NCBI RefSeq assembly: GCF_018130545.1
Contig: NZ_JAFCKF010000011.1
Span: 124,001-188,000 of the forward strand
Direction of reading: 5' to 3'
DNA length: 64,000 nt
Origin: Bradyrhizobium tropiciagri
Lineage (GTDB): Bacteria > Pseudomonadota > Alphaproteobacteria > Rhizobiales > Xanthobacteraceae
Made by a program: the position numbers and the translations under genes. Under the pieces are notes generated by a model. It was not told the DNA's origin. It saw nothing but the letters and a program-made list of their open reading frames with translations, and did no database searches. The first letter of the stretch is position 1, and every line of letters starts with the position of its first letter. Of the stretch, positions 26,843-34,716 are shown one piece after another.

Positions 26843-28063
26843 ATGTCCATCACGAAACGCTCGTCTGTCCTTGCCGCAATTGCCGCCGCGTGTCTGTCAT
26901 TTGCCGCCGGCGTTGCCCGCGCGGAGGATGGCGTGCTGCGGGTCGGCATCATCACCGACATGAGCGGGCAATATTCCGACGGCAACGGCACAGGATCGGT
27001 GATCGCGGCGCAAATGGCCGCGGAGGAGATCGGCGGCACCGTCGCCGGACGCAAGATCGAGATCATTTCGGCCGATCACCAGAACAAGCCTGACGTGGCG
27101 ACCGGCATCGTGCGCAACTGGATCGACACCAAGGGCGTCGACGTGATCGCCGAAGGCGTCAATTCCGCGGTGGCGCTCGCGATCCAGACCGTGACGCGCG
27201 ACCGCAAGAAGCTGTTCCTGATCTCGGGCTCCGGTTCGTCCGATCTCACCGGCAAGCAATGCTCGCCGACTAGCGTGCAATGGACCTACGACACCTACGC
27301 CTCGTCGAACGCGACGGCGAAGGCGGTGGTCGCGCGCGGCGGCACGCCGTGGTTCTTCCTCACCGCGGACTACGCGTTCGGCCAGGCGCTGGAGCGCGAT
27401 GCCAGCAAGGCCGTGACCTCAGCCGGCGGCAAGGTGCTCGGCGCGGTCCGTCATCCCTTCGACACCGCCGATTTCTCGTCTTTCCTGTTGCAGGCCCAGT
27501 CCTCCGGCGCAAAAATCCTGGCGCTCGCCAATGCCGGCTCCGACTTCCGCAATGCGGTGTCGCAGGCCGACGAGTTCAACATCCGCGCCAGCATGCAGGT
27601 CGTCGCGTTGCAGGTGACGCTGACCGACGTGCCGGCGCTTGGTCTCGCGCATGCGCACGATCTCTTGTTCACCGATTCCTTCTACTGGGATCGCACGCCC
27701 GAGACGCGCGCCTTCGCCCAGGAGTTCTTCAAGCGGCATGGTGCGATGCCGACCGCCTACCAGGCCGGCGTCAACTCGGCGCTGCGGCACTATTTCAAGG
27801 CGGTCGCCGCCACCAACTCGGTGGATTCGGAAACCGTGATCGCGCAGATGCGCAAGACCCCGGTGAATGATTTCTTCGCCCAGAACGGCGTCGTGCGCGA
27901 GGACGGCCGCATGGTGCACGACATGTATCTGATGCGCATCAAGAAGCCGGAAGAGTCCAAGAGCAAGTGGGACCTCTACGAATATCTCGCGACCGTGCCG
28001 GGCGACCAGGCCTTCCGTCCGCTCGAGGAGGGTGGTTGCCCCTACGTCGGCAAGGCGCATTAG
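26843..28063 (+). CDS. LivK-type ABC substrate-binding protein
   Basis: A 406-residue type I periplasmic binding protein of the branched-chain-amino-acid/amide group. Signal peptide to about residue 27 (FAAGVARAEDG), then LRVGIITDMSGQYSDGNG, the usual first strand, AAQMAAEEIGG and DHQNKPDVATGIVRNWID. Related proteins bind amides, urea or aromatic acids as well as amino acids. No Liv permease or ATPase genes are near, so it is an orphan in this window; its place behind the amidases suggests an amide-type ligand. Confidence 0.87.
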   Translation: MSITKRSSVLAAIAAACLSFAAGVARAEDGVLRVGIITDMSGQYSDGNGTGSVIAAQMAAEEIGGTVAGRKIEIISADHQNKPDVATGIVRNWIDTKGVDVIAEGVNSAVALAIQTVTRDRKKLFLISGSGSSDLTGKQCSPTSVQWTYDTYASSNATAKAVVARGGTPWFFLTADYAFGQALERDASKAVTSAGGKVLGAVRHPFDTADFSSFLLQAQSSGAKILALANAGSDFRNAVSQADEFNIRASMQVVALQVTLTDVPALGLAHAHDLLFTDSFYWDRTPETRAFAQEFFKRHGAMPTAYQAGVNSALRHYFKAVAATNSVDSETVIAQMRKTPVNDFFAQNGVVREDGRMVHDMYLMRIKKPEESKSKWDLYEYLATVPGDQAFRPLEEGGCPYVGKAH

Positions 28064-28089
28064 GACGCGAGGCAACTGTTCTCTCTTTC

Positions 28090-28200
28090 GTCATTCCGGC
28101 GCGCGCCTCTTGGCGCGAGCCCGGAATCCACTAAGCCGCATTATCAGTGGACACGAATGGATTGCGGGCTCTCGCTTCGCGAGCCCCGGACTGACGGAAA
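28090..28200. repeat. GTCATTCCGG-type intergenic repeat
   Basis: Begins with a hairpin of TTCCGG and CCGGAA ends enclosing GCGCGCC/GGCGCG (28093-28127) and ends with GGGCT and AGCCC arms around 28169-28190. First of three repeat types in the 892-bp non-coding gap between 28064 and 28955. Confidence 0.7.
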
Positions 28201-28243
28201 GGGGTGCGACAAAGCAACCCGACGGGCAACTCAGCAAAACCTG

Positions 28244-28712
28244 TCAATCCTCGCGAGCTAAAATAATTCGTTTTATCCGAATAGCGACTCGGTGTATAAC
28301 GACGCCCGTCTCACCCGATCGAGGGTGTTGCGGTGAGATGCGGTGGACGCCGATAGCGCAGTCGACGAATGCGCATGAGGTGGACGGTGAAGTCGTGTGG
28401 TCCTGACGCCCTAGTGGTAGGTGTCTCTTCGTATTGCGCAATGCGCGTTGCGAAGGCGGTGACAAAAAAGCCCAGTCTCGCCGGGGAGAGCACGAAGTAA
28501 GCCGTAACCCATCGCGCAGGGAAAGCCGGGTTGTTTCCAGTTACACCTGTGGTCCTACCCCCCGAGCTTTCTACCCTTTTGCTCGGGGCCCATGGGTGCG
28601 ATCGGCACCCGGCTTTCCCTGCGCCCTCTGTTCGAGGAGGGCGGAAAAGACCAGCAAGGCTCGGACAAATCATGTCGCGAGAATGCGGATTCACGTGATC
28701 ATCACTGTTTGA
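28244..28712 (-). repeat. Large composite repeat with a spurious reading frame
   Basis: Contains a perfect 18-bp inverted repeat (28514-28531 with 28607-28624) enclosing a CCCCGAGC/GCTCGGGG hairpin (28560-28567 with 28581-28588). On the minus strand it can be translated into peptide segments (for example EGAGKAGCRSHPW, FPARWVTAYFVLSP, TTRASGPHDF) that I recognise from many Bradyrhizobium hypothetical proteins produced by such repeats. I treat it as a dispersed repeat, not a gene. Confidence 0.6.
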
Positions 28713-28728
28713 TAAGCGCAGCAGAAAT

Positions 28729-28844
28729 CGAACCGTCATCCTGAGGTGCGAGCCTCTTCGGCGAGGCTCGAAGGATCGACGGCCACCGGTCGGGCCGCGC
28801 ATCCTTCGAGGCTCGCTCCGCTCGCACCTCAGGATGACGGTTCG
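28729..28844. repeat. Repeat with perfect 24-bp inverted ends
   Basis: The left end 28729-28752 and right end 28821-28844 are perfect reverse complements over 24 bp; each contains TCATCCTGAGGTGCGAG or its complement. An inner GAGGCTCGAAGGAT/ATCCTTCGAGGCTC pair is also present. A very common type of Bradyrhizobium element. Confidence 0.8.
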
Positions 28845-28955
28845 AGAGCTTTCGCCAGGACGACGGCTGTGATGAAATCGGGCCATGCGTGTGTATCCTC
28901 CATCCCGCGACGTCATCGCGACGGCCGCATCACCGTGTCCACATCAAGAGGCACC

Positions 28956-29708
28956 ATGACCAGCACCATCGAAGCTTCCGACGGCGGCTACCGCTTCATG
29001 CCCGGCGTCAGTCAGTATTCCTGCGGCGTCGGTGCGTTGCCCGGCTTTGCCATCGAGCGCGTCCGGTTTGCCGAACCGGTGCCGCTGAGCGTGGGTTTCG
29101 AGAGGATAGCTGACATCCTCAAGGCCGCCGGCCGGCCTTTGACCGCGTTTGCGGCCTGCGAGCTGCGCTCGCCGGCGCCGTTCACCGAGGAGGGCTTCAG
29201 GGCCTTCAACGAGATCTATATCAAGACCCTGATCAACTGGGGTGTGATGCGCGACGGCGTTAATCCGGTGGCGCGCAGCAATGTCTGCCCGAAACTCGAT
29301 CCGCCCAGCGAGCCGAGCTTCCACGCCTTCTGCTACACGGTGCCGGCGGCGCAGGACGCACCGACGAGCTTCGTCGTGGCCGGCAGTGGCGAGTCGGTCG
29401 AAGGCAAGGCGAATTATCGCGATCATACCGTCGCCCTCGGCGACACCAGCCCGGCCGGCATCCTGGCGAAGGCGAAATTTGTGCTTGGCGAGATGGAACG
29501 CCGCATGGGCGCGTTCGGCGCGTCCTGGCGGGATACCACCGCGGTGCAGCTCTACACCGTGCACGATGCCTATCCGGTGCTCGAAGGTGAATTCGGCCGC
29601 CGTGGCGTGCTTCGCAACGGCCTTACCTGGCATTTCGACCGGCCACCGGTGGTTGGGCTCGATTTCGAAATGGATTGCCGGCGCGTGCACCGCGAGCGCG
29701 TGGTGTGA
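28956..29708 (+). CDS. RidA-like/CnbZ-like putative deaminase
   Basis: A 250-residue cytosolic protein. The middle and end resemble a YjgF/RidA-type barrel (PAGILAKAKFVLGEMERRM, TTAVQLYTVHDAYPVL), the style of protein that annotation pipelines call 2-amino-5-chloromuconate deaminase CnbZ. I am not sure of that name; a deaminase acting on an enamine or imine is the most that context supports. AAGAGG precedes ATG 28956; longer in-frame starts would run into the palindromic repeat. It is the first gene after the repeat cluster, 124 bp before the flavin oxidase. Confidence 0.6.
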   Translation: MTSTIEASDGGYRFMPGVSQYSCGVGALPGFAIERVRFAEPVPLSVGFERIADILKAAGRPLTAFAACELRSPAPFTEEGFRAFNEIYIKTLINWGVMRDGVNPVARSNVCPKLDPPSEPSFHAFCYTVPAAQDAPTSFVVAGSGESVEGKANYRDHTVALGDTSPAGILAKAKFVLGEMERRMGAFGASWRDTTAVQLYTVHDAYPVLEGEFGRRGVLRNGLTWHFDRPPVVGLDFEMDCRRVHRERVV

Positions 29709-29832
29709 TGGGTCGGTCGCGTGACGCATCAAAAGCGCGTGTGGGTGGATGTTGAAGCGTGCAGCCTTTCTTGACACGGATCGCCTCAACCGTTTCCCTT
29801 CGCCATCGACGTCAGCGGCTGGGTGAGCGCGG

Positions 29833-31425
29833 GTGCAGAACGAATCTGTGATCAGGCGGCGGGATTTGCTGGCGCTGATCGGGACCATCGCCGGCAGTTC
29901 GGCGATGTATCATGCGATGACGAGCCTCGGCTTCGCATCGGAGTCCGCCTACAAGGGGCCGCTCAAGCTTGCGGGCGACGTGAAGGGGGCTTCGGTGCTG
30001 ATTCTCGGCGCCGGGCTGGCCGGCATGACGGCGGCGCTGGAACTGCGCAAGGCCGGCTACAAGGTCCAGATCCTTGAATTCAACAACCGCGCCGGCGGCC
30101 GCAACTGGACGATCCGCGGCGGTGACAGCTTTACCGAGCTCGGCGGATTCAAGCAGACCTGCCAGTTCGAGCAGGGGCTCTATCTCAATCCTGGCCCGTG
30201 GCGGATTCCCTATCATCATCGCGCGCTGCTCGATTACTGCCGTCGGCTCAATGTGACGCTGGAACCCTTCATCCAGCTCAACCACAACGCCTATCTGCAC
30301 GCGACGCGTGCATTCGACGGCAAGCCGCAGCGCTTTCGCAGCATCAAGGCGGATTTCCAGGGCGGCGTGGCCGAGCTGCTTGCGAAAGTCAGCCAGCAGG
30401 GCAGGCTCGACGAGTTCGTCGGCAAGGAAGACCAGGAGATCCTGCTACAGGCGCTGCGCGACTGGGGCGCGCTGGATCGCGACTACAAGTACAACGCCAA
30501 TCTGCGCTCCGCCGACGTTCGCGGATATGCGCGCGATCCCGGCGGCGGGTTGATGGGCGATCCGCTGCCCAGCGATCCGATCCCGTTCCAGGAGTTGCTG
30601 CGGTCGCGGATGTGGCGCTACGTCCAAAACTTCGCGCATTACGATTTCCAACCCTCCATGTTCCAGCCGGTCGGCGGCATGGACATGATCGGCAAGGCGT
30701 TCGTGCGCGAGGTCGGCGATCTCATCCGCTATAACGCCAAGGTCACGCAGATCCAGCAGAACAGCTCCGGCGTCACCGTGAGCTATGTCGACACCGCCAA
30801 TCCCTCGGCGGTGCAGCAGGCCACCGCCGACTGGTGCATCTGCACCATTCCGTTGCCGATCCTGAGCCAGCTCCCGCTGGACGTCAGCGGGCCGATGAAG
30901 AATGCGATCGATTCCCTGCCTTACGCCGCCTCGGTGAAGGTCGGGCTGCAGTTCAAGCGGCGGTTCTGGGAGGAGGATGACGCGATCTATGGCGGCATCA
31001 GCTACACCGACCTGCCGATCCGGAATATCGGCTATCCGAACTATGGCTTCAACCGCGGCGGCCGTGGCGTTCTGCTCGGCGCCTATTTGTATGAGGGCGC
31101 CAATTCCTTCGAGTTCACCGCGATGACGCCGGCCGAGCGGGTCGCGAGCGCAGTCGAGTTCGGTGCCGCGATTCATCCGCAGTACAAAAGCGAGTTCGAG
31201 AACGGCGTCGCGGTGGCCTGGCATCGCGTGCCGTTCACGCTCGGCTGCGCCGGCGAATGGACCGAGGCCGGGCGGGCGCAGCATTACCGCAATCTCTGCC
31301 AGATCGACGGTCGCATCGCGCTGGCGGGCGAGCATGCCTCGCAGCTGCCGGCCTGGCAGGAGGGGGCGATCCTGTCCGCGCTCGACGCCATTACCCGATT
31401 GCACGAACGTGTGGTGAAGACGTGA
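29833..31425 (+). CDS. Tat-type flavin amine/amino acid oxidase
   Basis: A 530-residue FAD enzyme of the monoamine oxidase/L-amino acid oxidase superfamily. The N-terminus has RRRDLLALIG (residues 8-17) followed by a weakly hydrophobic stretch to about residue 36, a twin-arginine type export signal. Then comes the FAD dinucleotide motif VLILGAGLAGMTAALEL (G59, G61, G64), the adjoining RAGGRNW (87-92), and the C-terminal FAD motif RIALAGEHASQLPAWQEGAI. It converts an amine to an imine. Related nicotine oxidoreductase NicA2 passes its electrons to a cytochrome c instead of oxygen, and here a cytochrome c gene overlaps the stop (TGATG). GTG 29833 is the start, with a second GTG five codons later. 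Confidence 0.85.
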   Translation: MQNESVIRRRDLLALIGTIAGSSAMYHAMTSLGFASESAYKGPLKLAGDVKGASVLILGAGLAGMTAALELRKAGYKVQILEFNNRAGGRNWTIRGGDSFTELGGFKQTCQFEQGLYLNPGPWRIPYHHRALLDYCRRLNVTLEPFIQLNHNAYLHATRAFDGKPQRFRSIKADFQGGVAELLAKVSQQGRLDEFVGKEDQEILLQALRDWGALDRDYKYNANLRSADVRGYARDPGGGLMGDPLPSDPIPFQELLRSRMWRYVQNFAHYDFQPSMFQPVGGMDMIGKAFVREVGDLIRYNAKVTQIQQNSSGVTVSYVDTANPSAVQQATADWCICTIPLPILSQLPLDVSGPMKNAIDSLPYAASVKVGLQFKRRFWEEDDAIYGGISYTDLPIRNIGYPNYGFNRGGRGVLLGAYLYEGANSFEFTAMTPAERVASAVEFGAAIHPQYKSEFENGVAVAWHRVPFTLGCAGEWTEAGRAQHYRNLCQIDGRIALAGEHASQLPAWQEGAILSALDAITRLHERVVKT

Positions 31426-31832
31426 TGATGCGGACAGGAACATCTGTGATCGCCGCGCTGGCGCTGTTGTCGGCACCCGCGGCCCTTGGGCAGGACAGCG
31501 GGGCGGGCAAACGTACTTTCTCTTCGGGCTACCGCTTCGTGGAGATGACCGGCGAGGAGCTGTTCGGCAATGTCTGCCAGGGCTGTCACATGCCGGATGC
31601 CACGGGTGCGAGCGGCGCCGGCACCTATCCGTCGCTCGCCGGCAACAAGAATCTGGAAACCGGCAGCTATCCGATCTTCCTGGTCGTCAACGGTCGCCGC
31701 GGCATGCCGGCATTCGGCGACATGATGACCGATGGTCAAGTCGCCGCCGTTGTGAATTATCTGCGGACGCACTTCGGCAACAATTATCAGGACGCGGTGA
31801 CGACCAAGGACGTCCAGGACGCCCGCCGTTGA
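31425..31832 (+). CDS. Exported c-type cytochrome, likely acceptor for the oxidase
   Basis: A 135-residue class I cytochrome c. Signal peptide to about residue 22, haem motif C51-Q-G-C54-H55, and the probable distal ligand Met94 in RRGMPAFGD. The ATG shares its A with the stop of the flavin oxidase gene, so the two are made together. The tight coupling argues that it is the electron acceptor of that oxidase, delivering electrons to the respiratory chain. Length and motifs are normal for a monohaem periplasmic cytochrome. Confidence 0.9.
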   Translation: MMRTGTSVIAALALLSAPAALGQDSGAGKRTFSSGYRFVEMTGEELFGNVCQGCHMPDATGASGAGTYPSLAGNKNLETGSYPIFLVVNGRRGMPAFGDMMTDGQVAAVVNYLRTHFGNNYQDAVTTKDVQDARR

Positions 31833-31860
31833 CCGCACTGCCTATTCTGGGGAGAGTTTG

Positions 31861-32349
31861 ATGAAGTTCACCGCTATCGTGTTGGGTGTCGCGCTGTCGG
31901 CGATGGTGACTGCGGCCTCTGCGGATGTGGTCAGGCATCCGATTCCCAACTCGACATTCCCGATCGCGCAGGCCGTGACCGTCACCGGCAACACCACGAC
32001 GGTCTATGTCAGCGGCCAGGTGCCGCCGGTCGTCAACAAGGACGCGGATCCGTCGAGCCCTCAGGCCTATGGCGACACCAAGACCCAGACCGTCGGCGTG
32101 CTCAACCGTATCAAGGCCATTCTGGAAGGCCAGGGGCTTGGCATGGGCGATGTCGTCAAGATGCAGGTGTTCCTGGTGCACAACGCGTCCGCGCCGATGG
32201 ACTTCAAGGCCTTCATGGAGGGCTACACCCAGTTCTTCGGCGGTAGCCAGCCGAACCTGCCGGCGCGCTCGGTGGTCGGCGTCGCGGCGCTTGCCAATCC
32301 CGGCTTCCTGGTCGAGATCGAGGTGATCGCGGCCAAGGATTCCAAATAA
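31861..32349 (+). CDS. RidA-family imine deaminase with a Sec signal peptide
   Basis: A 162-residue protein: signal peptide residues 1-21 (KFTAIVLGVALSAMVTAASA, cut before DVVRH) followed by a complete YjgF/RidA domain. The carboxylate-binding arginine of RidA is present as R136 in PNLPARSVVG, and the C-terminal VEIEVIA strand keeps the conserved glutamate. Cytosolic RidA hydrolyses reactive imines and enamines such as 2-aminoacrylate. An exported copy next to an exported imine-producing oxidase would hydrolyse the imine to ketone plus ammonia in the periplasm. GGGGAGAG precedes ATG 31861; 28 bp after the cytochrome gene. Confidence 0.88.
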   Translation: MKFTAIVLGVALSAMVTAASADVVRHPIPNSTFPIAQAVTVTGNTTTVYVSGQVPPVVNKDADPSSPQAYGDTKTQTVGVLNRIKAILEGQGLGMGDVVKMQVFLVHNASAPMDFKAFMEGYTQFFGGSQPNLPARSVVGVAALANPGFLVEIEVIAAKDSK

Positions 32350-32479
32350 GGACTCCAAATAGCGTGCACGAAACTGCGGAGCATGCGCGCGGAATTTGAA
32401 GGGCTCGCCGTCTTGCCAAAGCGCGCGTCGCCTGTCTGAATTCATCTCCAATCAGGTGGTGGAATTCCGGGAGAGCACG

Positions 32480-33898
32480 ATGTCGCAAAAGACCCGAAAC
32501 ATGGTTCGAACACTGCAACTCGCGGCAGCGTTCGCTCCGGTTCTGCTCGCAACCGGCGCCAGCGCGGAAGGACTGACCGAACAGCAGCAATTTGCTCGGG
32601 GCATCTACCAGGAGCTGGTCGAGATCAACACCACGACCGCGACCGGCGATACCCAGAAGGCGGCGGAGGCGATGGGCGCGCGGCTCCGCGCCGCTGGCTT
32701 CCCCGAGGCCGATGTGCATGTGTTCTCGCCCGCGCCGCACAAGGGAAATCTGGTGGCGCGGCTGCACGGCTCCGGTGCGCGCAAGCCGATCCTGCTGGTT
32801 GCGCATATCGATGTCGTCCCCGCGTTGCGCGAGGATTGGTCGGTCGATCCGTTCAAGCTCACCGAGCAGGACGGCTATTTCTACGGCAGGGGCTCGAGTG
32901 ACGACAAATACATGGCGTCCGCCTTCATCACCAATTTGATCCGCTACAAGAAGGAAGGCTACAACCCCGACCGCGACATCATCGTGGCGCTGGAGACCGA
33001 CGAGGAAATCCTCGATTCCAACGCTCTTGGCATGCAGTGGCTGATCAAGAACCACCGCGACCTGATCGATGCCGAGTTCGCGCTCAACGAGGGCGGCGGC
33101 GTCGGCCTGAAGAACGGCAAGGCGATCCGCAACAGCGTGCAGACCAGCGAGAAGGTCTCGGTCGGCTATCAGCTCACGGTGAAGGATCGCGGCGGCCACT
33201 CGTCGCTGCCGCGCAAGGACAATGCGATCTATCGGCTCGCGGAGGGCCTTGTGCGGCTCTCCAACTACAGCTTCCCGATGAATCTCAACGAGACCACGCG
33301 AATCTATTTCACCAAGACGGCCGACGTCGACAAGTCGCATGCCGACGACATCAAGGCAATTCTAGCGCCGCAGCCTGACCCGGCGGCGCTGGCGCGATTG
33401 TCGGAGAGTCCGGGCTACAACGCCCAGCTCCGTACCACCTGTGTCGCGACCATGCTGGAGGGCGGCCACGCCATCAACGCATTGCCGCAGCTGGCGACGG
33501 CCAAGGTGAACTGTCGGATCCTCCCCGGCGAGCCGGTCGATGGTGTCCAGGCAACGATCGAGCGCGTGCTCGCCGACAAGCAGATCGAGGTGACCCCGAC
33601 CGGCAAGGCGGTGCTGAGCCCGCCATCGCCCCTGAACGAGGAGATCATGGGTTCGATCGAGAAGCTGTCGAAGGAGTTCTGGCCGGACGCGGCGATCGTT
33701 CCTGTCATGAGCACCGGCGCGACCGACGGCAGCTATCTGCGCAATGCGGGAATTCCGACCTATGGCCATTCCGGGCTCGGCGCCGATGTCGATGACAACC
33801 GGAACCATGGCAAGGACGAGCGGGTGCTCGTAAAGTCCTTCTACGAAGGCGAGGAATATCTCTATCGCCTGGTCAAGATGCTCGCCGGTGGGAAATGA
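32480..33898 (+). CDS. Exported M20-family metallopeptidase
   Basis: A 472-residue M20/M25/M40 peptidase (carboxypeptidase G2, ArgE and DapE superfamily) with a signal peptide cut after TGASA (residue 29). Zinc and catalytic marks: VAHIDVVP, FYGRGSSDDKYM, ETDEEI, ALNEGGG, the dimerisation-domain His in RGGHSSLP and the last ligand in the GHSGLG region. It would release an amino acid or amine from a peptide or N-acyl conjugate in the periplasm. CGGGAGAG precedes ATG 32480. The stop overlaps the next start (ATGATG). Confidence 0.88.
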   Translation: MSQKTRNMVRTLQLAAAFAPVLLATGASAEGLTEQQQFARGIYQELVEINTTTATGDTQKAAEAMGARLRAAGFPEADVHVFSPAPHKGNLVARLHGSGARKPILLVAHIDVVPALREDWSVDPFKLTEQDGYFYGRGSSDDKYMASAFITNLIRYKKEGYNPDRDIIVALETDEEILDSNALGMQWLIKNHRDLIDAEFALNEGGGVGLKNGKAIRNSVQTSEKVSVGYQLTVKDRGGHSSLPRKDNAIYRLAEGLVRLSNYSFPMNLNETTRIYFTKTADVDKSHADDIKAILAPQPDPAALARLSESPGYNAQLRTTCVATMLEGGHAINALPQLATAKVNCRILPGEPVDGVQATIERVLADKQIEVTPTGKAVLSPPSPLNEEIMGSIEKLSKEFWPDAAIVPVMSTGATDGSYLRNAGIPTYGHSGLGADVDDNRNHGKDERVLVKSFYEGEEYLYRLVKMLAGGK

Positions 33899-34716
33899 TG
33901 GCAGACGGTAAAGCAAAGTTGCGGGTCGCGGTCGCCGGCCTCGGCGCGATCGGTACCGACGTCGTCAAGGCGCTCGATCAGGGTATCGAGGGCCTGACGC
34001 TGGTTGCGGTGTCGGCGAACAGCCCGGACAAGCACCGCGGCTGGGTCGCGCAGCTAAAATCCGCACCGCAGCTGGTATCGATCGAGCAGCTCGCCGATGT
34101 TGCTGACATCGTGGTCGAGTGCGCGCCGAGCAAGGTGGTCCGTTCGATCGTGGCGCCGGTGGTCGAGCGCGGCAAGACCGCGGTGGTGCTCAGCGTCGGT
34201 GCGCTGTTGCAGAACGAGGACCTGGTCGATCTCGCGCGAGCCCATGGCGGCCAGATCATCGTGCCGACCGGCGCGCTGATTGGGCTCGACGCGGTGACCG
34301 CGGCGGCGATCGGGACCATCCATTCGGCGAAGCTCGTGACGCGGAAGCCGGTCGCGGGTCTCCTCGGCGCGCCGCATCTGGTCGAGAACAACATCAAGAT
34401 CGAGGGGATCACCGAACCGCTGCGCATCTTCGAAGGCAGCGCGCGCGATGCCGCAAAGGGCTTTCCGGCCAACCTCAACGTTGCGGTGGCGCTGTCGCTC
34501 GCCGGCATCGGCCCCGACCGGACCCGGGTCGAGATCTGGGCCGATCCGACGGTGACGCGTAACACCCACCGCATCGAGGTCGATTCCGATTCCGCGCGGT
34601 TCTCGATGATGATCGAGAACATCCCCTCGGAGAATCCCAAGACCGGCCGCATCACCGCGCTGTCGGTGATCGCCTGCTTGCGCAAATTGCGCGCCTCGTT
34701 GCGGATCGGTACCTGA
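33895..34716 (+). CDS. L-aspartate dehydrogenase-like protein
   Basis: A 273-residue NAD(P)-dependent dehydrogenase of the NadX/aspartate dehydrogenase group: RVAVAGLGAIGTDVV for nucleotide binding, then IIVPTGALIGLDAVTAA, and NLNVAVALSLAG with the helix that carries substrate residues. Known enzymes deaminate L-aspartate to iminoaspartate, feeding NAD synthesis or nitrogen release. No signal peptide, so it acts in the cytosol. It overlaps the peptidase gene by 4 bp and the nicotinamidase by 1 bp. In this setting it may instead reduce or oxidise an amino acid produced by the pathway, so I give no gene symbol. Confidence 0.82.
   Translation: MMADGKAKLRVAVAGLGAIGTDVVKALDQGIEGLTLVAVSANSPDKHRGWVAQLKSAPQLVSIEQLADVADIVVECAPSKVVRSIVAPVVERGKTAVVLSVGALLQNEDLVDLARAHGGQIIVPTGALIGLDAVTAAAIGTIHSAKLVTRKPVAGLLGAPHLVENNIKIEGITEPLRIFEGSARDAAKGFPANLNVAVALSLAGIGPDRTRVEIWADPTVTRNTHRIEVDSDSARFSMMIENIPSENPKTGRITALSVIACLRKLRASLRIGT

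Noticed and set aside
24916-27066. 716-codon open frame on the minus strand opposite the amidases
   Set aside because: It is the mirror of two well-supported amidase genes; high G+C produces long antisense frames. No family similarity in its translation.
28311-28916. 201-codon minus-strand frame in the repeat cluster
   Set aside because: Its peptide is made of repeat-derived segments seen in many Bradyrhizobium hypothetical proteins; the DNA is palindromic repeats.
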